From NCBI GenBank assembly GCA_039105265.1, contig JAPFFF010000006.1, positions 5,332,001-5,396,000 of the forward strand: a stretch of DNA of 64,000 nucleotides, written 5' to 3'. The stretch comes from Tritrichomonas musculus (taxonomy: Eukaryota > Parabasalia > Tritrichomonadida > Tritrichomonadidae). This document shows positions 47,697 to 56,756 of this stretch, piece after piece (position 1 is the first letter of the stretch; every line of letters begins with the position of its first letter). The notes under the pieces were generated by a model, which worked only from the letters and a program-made list of their open reading frames with translations, did no database searches and was not told the DNA's origin. The translations under genes and the position numbers were made by a program.

Positions 47697-49276
47697 TATT
47701 TTGATGAGCCAATAAAAGTTTAATAATTTCGGTATTTTTATTTAAAACAGCAAGATGAAGCGGTGGTTGATTATAATTAAAAATATTGATATTAAAATAT
47801 AACCTGGCCTTCTATTAAAAAAATTTTTTTTTTTTTTTCAATTTCATTCAAAAAATATGTTTTTAATTCCAGTTGTTCCATTCAAATTTAAAATAAAACT
47901 GCATTAAATTTTTTTTGAGGAATTATATCAAAAAATATCTTATTTTTTAAATTATATTTAAAATCAATGTTTTATAATTTCATTAAAATATTTCAAATTT
48001 GAAACGCTACTCAAAATTTGAATGAATTGTATTTAAAAAAAAAATGATTTAAAATTAATGGAAGATTAACATCAATATTTGGGCTATTTAATAAAATTTG
48101 AACGACTTGAACATTATTCATTTTGATTGCACCATATAAAGCTGTTATATGAAAAAAATAAAAATTCAAAACTTTATTCAAAAAAATTGATATAACTTCA
48201 ATTAAAAAAATGAAGCTATTAAAACTACATTGAAATTGCAAGCTTGAACTGTATTTCAAAAATAAGAATATTTTAAATTGAATTAAATTTAATCGAAGTC
48301 AAATTTCATTAAATATGTGGTTTTGAAAATGAAGTAAAAATTTTTAATTGTAGTATTGAATGAAATTTTTAAATATATAATTCCATTGAAGTATTTAATG
48401 ATTAATGCGATTGATTTAATTAATTTAAAACATCATTTGAATTTTAAAATTTGAAATGAAATTAAATTGAATAATTGAGAATGCTATTGAAAAAATTGAA
48501 TGTAAATACTATTAAAAAAAAGGTTTTGAAATAAAATTTAAAAAACATTGATTTACAAATATAATTTAAAAGCATATAATTAGTAATATTGATATGATTT
48601 ATATCAAGTTTTGGACAAGCCAAAAAAAGTTTAATGATATCAATATTTCCTTTTTCAACTGCAATATAAAGTGCTGTTTTATTTTTTAAAATATTTTAAA
48701 TTTTATTGAAAATAAAATTTTTTTTAATTTCATTAATTGAAATAAATTGATTTGTAATTCGATTAGAAAAATTGATTTATTTTGAAATATAATAAATTTA
48801 TCAAATAAAAAAAATATCATTGAAATTTCAATAATTAAAAATGTCATTAAATTTTTAGATAAAAACGTTATAAAGAGACTAAATATAAAAATTTCATAGT
48901 ATTGATTAACATCAATATTTTCACAAGATAATAAAAGTTTAATGATTTCGATATTTTCTTTATTGGCTGCAATACATAATGAATTTGTATAAATAAAAAT
49001 TATTTTTAAACTTTATTAAATTACATGAATCATAATTTCATTAATAAAAACGTATTTAATACTGGATTCAAAAAATAAATATATTCAAACATAATTAAAT
49101 AAAAGTGAAAAGAAATACTATCAATTTTTTTAAAAAAATATTACGACATTTGTTTAAATCAATATTATTAAACTGTAATAAAAACTTAATAAATTCAATA
49201 TTATTTGATTCAACAGCAATATGTAAAATCGCCTTTTGAAAATTATAAAAATCAAATTTTATTCAAACTAATATAT
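47697..49276 (-). pseudogene. Scattered single ankyrin repeats of a DUF3447 locus (downstream part)
   Basis: Five ankyrin units lie on the minus strand, each alone: about 49145-49240 (AILHIAVESNNIEFIKFLLQFNNID), 48903-48990 (NSLCIAANKENIEIIKLLLSCENIDVN), 48602-48685 (TALYIAVEKGNIDIIKLFLACPKLDIN), 48065-48150 (TALYGAIKMNNVQVVQILLNSPNIDVN) and 47697-47790 (PPLHLAVLNKNTEIIKLLLAHQNIN). Each keeps its consensus but is followed by 200-450 bases of stop-rich, 25-bp-periodic DNA. They continue, on the same strand, the DUF3447 gene at 56757-57830, from which the Polinton-like element now separates them. Multi-intron gene or decayed locus; no standard splice signals are found. Confidence 0.6.
47800..49276. 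repeat. decayed tandem repeat, period about 25 bp (array 1)
   Basis: Between the ankyrin units the DNA is built from units such as (t/a)aaattTCATTaaaatatttgaa at 24-26-bp spacing, heavily diverged. The array resumes at 56710-56760 on the other side of the inserted element (aaatgtcattaaaacttttaaat, split across units). It is non-coding in all frames. Confidence 0.65.
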
Positions 49277-49698
49277 AGAGATAATAGATGGGGGAGCTGC
49301 CGGTCAGATACTTTTGTATTGATTTTCGATATCATGTTTCAATACTAGGAGCTCAAATTCTTGGGATCTTCAAAATCACGTTGAAAGCCATGAAAACATG
49401 TAATTTGAGGGGTTTTGGACCAAAAATTTTGAATCTTCAAAATCATGTTGAAGGTCATGGAAACACTTGTTTTGAAGTGGTTTTGGCAAAAATAATGACC
49501 AAATTTAAGCCCTATTTTGATACTCTCAATTTGTTTTGTGAATCTGCTTTAGCAGTCTGGGAACCAGACCTAACTACGTTTTTCGCTTTAGCGAATGTTT
49601 CACAAGAGTACGTAGTATGGTTTTGATAAAGATTATAAAATGAAAAGTTATCGAAAAATTTGTTATCAAATAATTTTTTAATTGAAGGTCAAAGAATG
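49277..49698. repeat. Left terminal inverted repeat of the Polinton-like element
   Basis: 422 bp, starting agagataatagatggggg. It contains an open frame of 112 codons that is mirrored in the right repeat, two related blocks of about 66 bp (cttcaaaatcacgttgaaag and cttcaaaatcatgttgaagg), and nested small hairpins (gtctgggaaccagac; ttcgctttagcgaa inside actacgt/acgtagt). Its inner end includes the first codons of the adjoining gene. Confidence 0.85.
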
Positions 49699-50076
49699 TC
49701 TGAAAATAATTTCTTTAATGTAGATAAAATGGATTCAAATATCCGTGGTGAATATAAAAATAATTATCAAGGTGGTATATTTGAAGAGTCTGATGAAGAG
49801 AAATTGTTAATGATTATTAGTGAATTGATTAACAAAAATGAATTGAAATTGTTAAAGAAACTTGTTAGATATAATGAGACTGTTTCTGATATGAATACTA
49901 GAGAAATGAATAAACGATTTAAAATAAATGATCATGTATTCAGAAAACGTTATGGAAAGCTTATACTGATTCCATATAAGAATACATATGTCCATAAGTC
50001 TAAAAATAATTCGGTTAAGAATCAAGTAGAAATGAAATTAAATGAATTTGCTAACGAATTATTTAGATCCCAATAA
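49660..50076 (+). CDS. Polinton-like element, small basic protein of unknown function
   Basis: A 138-residue frame in the left arm. Its first 13 residues (MLSNNFLIEGQRM) are encoded by the terminal inverted repeat and are shared with the first gene of the right arm. The rest is helical and rich in Lys/Asn (DEEKLLMIISELINKNELKLLKKL, split by no known motif). It overlaps the end of the next frame tail to tail by 18 bases. Not recognised. Confidence 0.55.
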   Translation: MLSNNFLIEGQRMSENNFFNVDKMDSNIRGEYKNNYQGGIFEESDEEKLLMIISELINKNELKLLKKLVRYNETVSDMNTREMNKRFKINDHVFRKRYGKLILIPYKNTYVHKSKNNSVKNQVEMKLNEFANELFRSQ

Positions 50077-50718
50077 GCTGTTGATATAAGCATTTAATGT
50101 ATTAGTTAGTTGAAGGATATCACTTGTATATTGACAGCTAATGATATCATTTTTGGCTTCATTTGTGAATTTGTCAAGATGAATGTTAATGATATTTATT
50201 AATGTATTAATGCAATCAAAGAGAGCTTGCTTGACATCATCTTTACTATATGATTTGGTTTGTTCGTTGAGAGATATATCAATTGATTTTATACGATCTT
50301 CTATCTCTTTCTTTTTGCGTTCACGATACGATTTCATGTATGCATTATATTTCTGTCTTTTGATGAGTTTCTTTTGCTGTTCAAGGTTTGGTTCTTCAAT
50401 ATGTTCAGAATTCTCAAGTTTGTTATCATTTTGAATTGAAATTTTGTCTTTATCATTCAAGTTGTGTTGAACTTTATCTTTTACTTGCTTCGTATCATCA
50501 GAGATGTTGTAAACTTCTGAATGCAAATCAGTAAATGAATATTCTTCATTTTGTTTGCTTTTTGTTTGTTCTTGTGTTCTGAAATGATTTTCTGATAAGA
50601 AGTTATTCTGTAATTTGTTATGTAACTCATTTGAGAAACTGATTTTATTTAGTTTTAATTGATTCATGTTTACATAATTGTTAAAGTATTTGCAAAAGTA
50701 TTTCAAAATGTTATACAA
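50059..50718 (-). CDS. Polinton-like element, basic coiled-coil protein (bZIP-like basic region)
   Basis: A 219-residue frame. The N-terminal 110 residues are polar and low in complexity; then comes a basic stretch RQKYNAYMKSYRERKKKEIE, followed by helical, weakly heptad-like sequence to about 200. This resembles a DNA-binding basic region with a dimerising helix, but no family is claimed. It is convergent with the small frame of the left arm and lies just before the nested MITE. Confidence 0.5.
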   Translation of the reverse strand: MYNILKYFCKYFNNYVNMNQLKLNKISFSNELHNKLQNNFLSENHFRTQEQTKSKQNEEYSFTDLHSEVYNISDDTKQVKDKVQHNLNDKDKISIQNDNKLENSEHIEEPNLEQQKKLIKRQKYNAYMKSYRERKKKEIEDRIKSIDISLNEQTKSYSKDDVKQALFDCINTLINIINIHLDKFTNEAKNDIISCQYTSDILQLTNTLNAYINSLLGSK

Positions 50719-50884
50719 AAGAATATGTAAAATGGTAATGTAATATAATGTAAGACATTCATAAAGATTATGTATAAGGATTTATAATAGCATTGAATAC
50801 AAACAAATTTGTTCAAAAATATTTAAATCTACTTTTATTCCCGTAGGGAACTTTGTTTTGCAAATTCACAAATGTAATCATTAG

Positions 50885-50893
50885 CTGTTAAAC
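50885..50893. repeat. 9-bp target duplication, left copy
   Basis: ctgttaaac, repeated exactly at 51476-51484 on the other side of the nested MITE. Confidence 0.8.
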
Positions 50894-51475
50894 TAGGCTT
50901 TTACGCCATTATTTTTTTGGAAAAAAACACGCCATATAGCTTACGCCAAAAAAAAAGGTTTTAAAAATTTATGTAAAGCAAAATTTTTTATATACTAATC
51001 TTAATTTAAATAATCTAAATACTAAAAAATAATTTCCTTTTTGTTAAAGTTCTTTTATTCAAAATTTGAAAATTAAATCGAAAAAGGCATGACCCCCTAC
51101 TCATGTTTTTTTATTGGCGTATTCAAATTTTTATATGAAAAAAAGCATGACCCCCTACTCATGATTTTTTTCGTGGCGTAATCATCCCCCATTTTATACG
51201 CCAATTCAAAAATTGAGAACATTCCTCAGAAGTCCTCAGAAAAAATAATGGCGTGGCGTACGCCACGCCAATTGATTTTATAATTTTTTTTAAATATTTT
51301 TTATTTTTTCTTTTAATTAAATATAGTAAAATAACACTAATAATTAATTAAAAGACAAAAATAACTTTTTAAATAAAGAAAAATTGTTTTTTATTTTCAC
51401 TTGTCTTTTTTCAGCAGGCATTTACGCCATTTCTTTAAAAAAACATACGCCATTTTGCTTTGGCGTAAAAGCCTA
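50894..51475. mobile_element. Nested MITE with 9-bp target duplication (Mutator-like)
   Basis: 582 bp with a perfect 14-bp terminal inverted repeat taggcttttacgcc / ggcgtaaaagccta and a 9-bp direct flank ctgttaaac. This size of duplication points to the Mutator (MULE) superfamily. The body has no coding capacity. It repeats the short motif acgcca/tggcgt about a dozen times in both orientations and holds two exact 19-bp copies of gcatgaccccctactcatg (51087-51105 and 51145-51163). It is inserted in the 3' part of the polymerase gene of the Polinton-like element and is therefore younger than that element. Confidence 0.85.
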
Positions 51476-54400
51476 CTGTTAAACCTTTGATGAATGGTGC
51501 ACAAGATTCATTTGGAAGTACGATCATCTTGTTATGGAAACCTGTTAATGCATTTTTGTATACTGTTATCTTACTCATTTGGTTATGATTCATTTGAAGA
51601 TTTATATTGATACCAGTTTTGACAGTTCTTTCTTGAATAACATGAAGATAATCTGATGATTGAATTGAGTTCTTCTTTAATGATACACCTTTAAGTTTCA
51701 GAGATTTGGTTTCAGATGTTCCATCTTCTTTATTATTCCAAATTGTGTAACATTTAGGACAGAGTGCCACTTGATTATCTCCATATTTTTCAATGCTTGC
51801 ACCTAAGATCTTCTTCTCATCTGCTTTAGTTCCAATGGATGGGTTAGGCATGAATTTGTAAACATGTTTGTCATAGAATTCTCTGTTAGCAATGATTGTA
51901 TCGAAATACTGTTCACCATGTCTATTCATGTCACCTGCAATTGCAAAGTAAGCACTATCTGTATCACCCTCTATGAAATGAATACGTTCTAGATCAACAC
52001 ATTTGAAAAGGAAATCGTAAATGAATGTTAGATACCAGAACTTTGCATTATCAAGTGTGAAGAATGATTCTTGAATACATGTTTTGCATCTAAAGTTCTT
52101 AGGTTGCAATTGGATTAGATATGAGTCTCTAGATAATGGTAATCCATTCATGTATGTGTCACTGATGATTGCTTGGTATGCTTTATCACGATCAACCATC
52201 TTAATCTTATTGTAATGTTCTGTGTTGAGACCATCATATCCATAAGATCCATTCATACTAATTTTATAGAACTTCTCATTTCCATGTTTGTCTCCATTTA
52301 GGATAGCAACACGCTCATTCATGAATTCATTGACAAATGCATTGAAACCTCTATGACAATCATATAACGTTACATTCTTGATATCAACAACTTTCAAACC
52401 ATGATCTATGAGAAACCATAAATAATAGCATCCAAAGATCTTATATTCACCCATTGTGTCGAGAGTCATTGTAAGCTTAACATCTGATTTGTCCACTGTA
52501 TGGATATCATTGTCTTTACCATATTCGTACATATATGATCCAATTGTGTCAGAATCATTATTAATTTCAAAGTTTCGAAACACTGGAGGGAAGTTAATGA
52601 ATGTATTAATAAGCTCTTTGGGACATTCTAGTTTAACAGTTGCATGGAATATGAATTGAGGATTCTCTTTAAATCTTCGTTGGGAATTGATTATATTCAT
52701 ACATTTACGTTGGATTTCAGGTATCAATACACCATTAGAATCATAGCAATCAAATGAATTTAGCATTGAGCCAGGCATGTACATGATACCTCCATGATAT
52801 TTATTGAAAGGATGTTGATTTCCAGAGAATGCTGATGGATACAATGAATTGAAATCAACTCCAATCACATGTGAAACTTTATTTGATGTATCCCTTGAAA
52901 TGACCTTGTTAGCATTCAAATCGTAATGGAATCTATTGATATTGGTTTCACCTCTAATGTTGACTCGATGCATTACATTTGAAAGACCACCAGTGATACC
53001 TTCTCTTAGACGTTTATATTCAGCTTCATCTGTGATGGTCATTGCAAAGTGATTTAGTCTACAGAACTTCTTAAGCTGGATTCGTAAACGAGTAACCTTA
53101 TCATCAGCTTTAGAACGCAATTTGTTGCATATTTCGCATGCAAGTTTACAATTTGATATCTCATGTCCAAGCTCATTATTAATTCTATCCAAAGTTGGTT
53201 TATTAGTCCATGAGAAGTGTTCGCCACATAGGTGACATTTACCTTGAATTGGATCATTGTACATCTTCATGAAAGCATCAAAGTCATCTTCTGTGACACA
53301 TTTAGAGATATCTCTTAACGGTTTAGCATTTAATTTCTTTGCACGTTGCTTAGCATTCCATTTCTCATCTTGCATAACATATCCCCTAACTTTGTATTCC
53401 CACCATTTTTGGGTAGGTTTGAATGTATTTGATTCATTAACAATTCCATAGTTACATTTTGGATCAAAGTCTTTATAATTCATGGCATATTTTTCTTCTG
53501 AAGCATTACGTGACAAAGAAAGATTTGATAACATATCTACTCCATATTTAGCATTCATTTCAATGAGACTATCAATAGGTTTGATCATCATCTCAACATC
53601 ATTATCATTATAGTTTAATAGATATTCCCAACGAGTCTTGAAACGTTTGGAATCTTCAACATAAGCATCATACTCTTCTTTCGTTAATGGATTCTTTTGA
53701 TTAAGATAGCTATAGAAATCTTCGTACGTAAATGGTTCAGACTTGCTTAGGATTTCATTATAATTCTCACTATTGATTGCTTCATAAGGGAATATACCTT
53801 TTACTGAATTCTTTTGACCTCCAAAATCTTTACCAAATTCTTTGAGAGTACCACCACTTACATATGCTTGAGCATCAATGAAACGTAATCCATACAAACC
53901 TTTATTTAAACCACCACTTTTGCGAATAATGAATTGCTTCATTGCTGACGTGGTACCAATTAATGAACTGTTATCAACACTCCATTCAATATTTTCAAAT
54001 CTATAGTTAAGATATTCTTTAAAGAGATTGCTATCGAATTTTGCAGAATTGAATCCCAAAACAGGTACATTAAATAGATTTCGATCTAACTTCAAAAGCT
54101 TCTCTTCTGAATCAATTCCAGTCATATCTCTCAATGCTTTAACCTTATCATTAACAATATCAACAGACTTCTCAAACATGAACTTGATCCATTTAGGAAT
54201 GAACTTATCATCTCTAACATCAAAATGTTTTGTTAACAAACCTTTTGAAGACTTGATGCAACAACTCACTGACAATGGAATCAAACGACTATTGACTACG
54301 GTTGATTTACGACTTTTATTAGCATTTTTCTTTTTCATATCTTCAGATGGAACAGGTTGCTCCATGGTTTCGAAATCATATGTTATATAATACTTCTGAG

Positions 54401-55007
54401 GTTTCCATTTAAGATCATGTGCTAAGCAATATTCATAAACTGGATTATTAAGAATATGTGGACAATAAGGTTCACTTACCTTCTCTGGAATATAATTCTT
54501 ATGGAACTTCCCATCACAATGTGCTTCATGAATAGACATTCTTTTTGGATTCTTTCCATGGACAACATAAGATCTACACTTAGGACATATCCATATATTC
54601 GTTAACCTCTCAACATCTATAATATACATAATGTGAATCACTCTACCTTGACTGAAAAGCAATGCACTAAAAGTATTCTCAAATGATTCATCAAACCATT
54701 GCTCTTGGATATCATAACACTTAGAATCTTCATCATAATCATAGATGTTAACGTTAATAAAATGCTTCTTAGCAGACTCTTTCATCTCTTCCATTGACAT
54801 ACCTTTGAATGATTTGATTAATGATTGAGCTTCCCTTGTAGGTCTAGTAGTATATTCTATACCATGATCTTTACATAATAGTTTGCGTGCAATTTTAGTA
54901 CGATTCACTACATTATATTTCTTTGCATCTTTCAACTTTTGATCCAAACATATTGCTAAGAATCTATACCAACATAATCCATCATCTTCATTGTCAACTA
55001 TCAGCAA
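51435..55007 (-). CDS. Polinton-like protein-primed family-B DNA polymerase
   Basis: A 1190-codon frame with the family-B set in order: exonuclease motif I (YITYDFETM, about 205), II (GFNSAKFDSNLF, about 308) and III (YNDNDVEMM, about 460); polymerase motif A (DFNSLYPSAF, about 716), B (KISMNGSYGY, about 911) and C (EGDTDSAYF, about 1009). The TP-type spacing marks it as protein-primed. Between exonuclease and palm, about 588-632, is an HNH-like zinc module (CHLCGEHF, TLDRINNELGH, CKLACEICNKLR). It would replicate the element from its ends. Its 3' end runs into the nested MITE, so the gene is treated as broken once. Confidence 0.85.
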   Translation of the reverse strand: MLIVDNEDDGLCWYRFLAICLDQKLKDAKKYNVVNRTKIARKLLCKDHGIEYTTRPTREAQSLIKSFKGMSMEEMKESAKKHFINVNIYDYDEDSKCYDIQEQWFDESFENTFSALLFSQGRVIHIMYIIDVERLTNIWICPKCRSYVVHGKNPKRMSIHEAHCDGKFHKNYIPEKVSEPYCPHILNNPVYEYCLAHDLKWKPQKYYITYDFETMEQPVPSEDMKKKNANKSRKSTVVNSRLIPLSVSCCIKSSKGLLTKHFDVRDDKFIPKWIKFMFEKSVDIVNDKVKALRDMTGIDSEEKLLKLDRNLFNVPVLGFNSAKFDSNLFKEYLNYRFENIEWSVDNSSLIGTTSAMKQFIIRKSGGLNKGLYGLRFIDAQAYVSGGTLKEFGKDFGGQKNSVKGIFPYEAINSENYNEILSKSEPFTYEDFYSYLNQKNPLTKEEYDAYVEDSKRFKTRWEYLLNYNDNDVEMMIKPIDSLIEMNAKYGVDMLSNLSLSRNASEEKYAMNYKDFDPKCNYGIVNESNTFKPTQKWWEYKVRGYVMQDEKWNAKQRAKKLNAKPLRDISKCVTEDDFDAFMKMYNDPIQGKCHLCGEHFSWTNKPTLDRINNELGHEISNCKLACEICNKLRSKADDKVTRLRIQLKKFCRLNHFAMTITDEAEYKRLREGITGGLSNVMHRVNIRGETNINRFHYDLNANKVISRDTSNKVSHVIGVDFNSLYPSAFSGNQHPFNKYHGGIMYMPGSMLNSFDCYDSNGVLIPEIQRKCMNIINSQRRFKENPQFIFHATVKLECPKELINTFINFPPVFRNFEINNDSDTIGSYMYEYGKDNDIHTVDKSDVKLTMTLDTMGEYKIFGCYYLWFLIDHGLKVVDIKNVTLYDCHRGFNAFVNEFMNERVAILNGDKHGNEKFYKISMNGSYGYDGLNTEHYNKIKMVDRDKAYQAIISDTYMNGLPLSRDSYLIQLQPKNFRCKTCIQESFFTLDNAKFWYLTFIYDFLFKCVDLERIHFIEGDTDSAYFAIAGDMNRHGEQYFDTIIANREFYDKHVYKFMPNPSIGTKADEKKILGASIEKYGDNQVALCPKCYTIWNNKEDGTSETKSLKLKGVSLKKNSIQSSDYLHVIQERTVKTGININLQMNHNQMSKITVYKNALTGFHNKMIVLPNESCAPFIKGLTVGFYAKAKWRMFF

Positions 55008-55018
55008 TCTTGATTTAA

Positions 55019-56326
55019 TTAATTCTTCTGGAAGCTTACTTTACCTGAAACCTTAACTAATCTGTGAACTGTGAATGCTACATTTGATACGTAAATGAGT
55101 TTAATATTAGATGCTCCATAAGTGGTATGCTTATAGAGATTCGTTTCAATATAGTACTTAACTTTATCCAAATCTGCAATTAATTGAATCATGATTGGAA
55201 TGGTATTAGCAAATTTATGACTAGTTACTGTAACAGGTCTTGGTTCATATTTGAATTCTGGATCTGATTCCGGAGATAAATTCTTATCTGGAATTTCAAA
55301 TATACCTCCAATCTCAAATGTTAACTTAAATGGTTTATATTCATTCTCATACACAACATTCTCAAGAAATCTAAATATATCTTCAAGCTTATGAATCTTA
55401 TTAAGATAATACACTACAATTGGATCTTTATCTTTTTCTATAATCTTCTCAACTGCTTCAGAATCATTTGGATACTTACGTCTAGTTTCTTCCAATACTG
55501 CTAATGCTTTCTGTTCATCATGTGGTTGGTTAACCATAAGATTCTCAGTATCAATGTTTTCAAATTCATGACCATGATCTTTAAAATATTCTAGCAATTC
55601 TTGATTCTCTTTCTCGAATAATATTTGAGAATAAGGTTTCCAATCAGATGGTATTGGATTAAGTTTAGGAAGTGGCTTACGTAAATCATCAAACATTCTT
55701 TTATAATTCTCTTTTACTGTAATTGCTTGACGTTCATGCTTACGATCATTCTCAAACTTATCTTGAACATTCATTCTCTTAAATACATCTAATGGATCTT
55801 TGACTTTGAATTCATCACGATCAAATTTCTTGAAATACTCATCATCTTCCCTTTTAATCTTTTCATTTTTACGGTCTTTTTCAAACTTATCTTTAGCATT
55901 CTTTCTCTTAAATTCATCTAATGGATCTTTGACTATAAATCTTTTACGGTCAAATTTCTTAAAATACTCATCATCTTCCCTCTTAGCATTATATCCCTTA
56001 GCAAACCAATACATATGATTATATGAATCATCTCCATCATAATCCATTTCAATAAGTTTGTCAATAATTTTATCAGTGAGATTTGAATTAACTGCATTCT
56101 TAACTCTTTCATATTCTGGATTAGATTGCTTAATTTTCATGTCTCTAGCAATTCCAAATCTATCTTTAACTGAATTCACAATATCATCAATTTCATTTTC
56201 ATTCACATTAAGCAATAATGCTAATTGCTTCAAATCACGGAATGTGACTTCTTTGGCATCAAAGGCAACATCATCCTCTAGCTTCGTCATTCTTTGACCT
56301 TCAATTAAAAAATTATTTGATAACAA
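55019..56326 (-). CDS. Polinton-like element, 435-residue protein upstream of polymerase
   Basis: It starts with MLSNNFLIEGQRM, encoded within the right terminal inverted repeat, and ends 11 bases before the polymerase gene on the same strand, suggesting joint expression. A 43-residue unit is repeated twice at about 115-200 (REDDEYFKKFDR, VKDPLD, FKR, KFE). The remainder is charged and helical with a beta-rich C-terminal part. No database family is recognised. Its position next to a protein-primed polymerase makes a replication partner such as a terminal protein conceivable, but nothing in the sequence proves it. Confidence 0.6.
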   Translation of the reverse strand: MLSNNFLIEGQRMTKLEDDVAFDAKEVTFRDLKQLALLLNVNENEIDDIVNSVKDRFGIARDMKIKQSNPEYERVKNAVNSNLTDKIIDKLIEMDYDGDDSYNHMYWFAKGYNAKREDDEYFKKFDRKRFIVKDPLDEFKRKNAKDKFEKDRKNEKIKREDDEYFKKFDRDEFKVKDPLDVFKRMNVQDKFENDRKHERQAITVKENYKRMFDDLRKPLPKLNPIPSDWKPYSQILFEKENQELLEYFKDHGHEFENIDTENLMVNQPHDEQKALAVLEETRRKYPNDSEAVEKIIEKDKDPIVVYYLNKIHKLEDIFRFLENVVYENEYKPFKLTFEIGGIFEIPDKNLSPESDPEFKYEPRPVTVTSHKFANTIPIMIQLIADLDKVKYYIETNLYKHTTYGASNIKLIYVSNVAFTVHRLVKVSGKVSFQKN

Positions 56327-56709
56327 ATTTTTCGATAACTTTTCATTTTATAATCTTTATCAAAACCATACTACGTACTCTTGTGAAACATTCGCTAAAG
56401 CGAAAAACGTAGTTAGGTCTGGTTCCCAGACTGCTAAAGCAGATTCACAAAACAAATTGAGAGTATCAAAATAGGGCTTAAATTTGGTCATTATTTTTGC
56501 CAAAACCACTTCAAAACAAGTGTTTCCATGACCTTCAACATGATTTTGAAGATTCAAAATTTTTGGTCCAAAACCCCTCAAATTACATGTTTTCATGGCT
56601 TTCAACGTGATTTTGAAGATCCCAAGAATTTGAGCTCCTAGTATTGAAACATGATATCGAAAATCAATACAAAAGTATCTGACCGGCAGCTCCCCCATCT
56701 ATTATCTCT
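56288..56709. repeat. Right terminal inverted repeat of the Polinton-like element
   Basis: The inverted partner of 49277-49698, same length (422 bp), with the same 112-codon frame on the opposite strand (56360-56698). Abuts TATAT at 56710-56714. Confidence 0.85.
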
Positions 56710-56756
56710 TATATTATTTAAAAATGTCATTAAAACTTTTAAATTTGAAACATAAT

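Larger units (their letters stand above)
49277..56709. mobile_element. Polinton/Maverick-like element with protein-primed DNA polymerase B
   Basis: A 7433-bp element bounded by 422-bp terminal inverted repeats (49277-49698 and 56288-56709), apparently identical over the shared 112-codon frame, and flanked by a 5-bp direct repeat TATAT (49272-49276 and 56710-56714) in AT-rich DNA. It holds a family-B protein-primed polymerase, a 435-residue partner frame and two small frames. No integrase, packaging ATPase, protease or capsid gene is seen, so it is a reduced relative of the 15-20-kb Mavericks known from trichomonads. Identical ends imply a young insertion. It is broken at least once, by a nested MITE. 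It sits inside the 25-bp repeat array of a DUF3447-ankyrin locus. Confidence 0.82.

Noticed and set aside
49288-49626. 112-codon frame in the terminal inverted repeat as a real gene
   Set aside because: It lies wholly inside the inverted repeat, over subrepeats and hairpins, with no recognisable domain; kept only as a note on the repeat.
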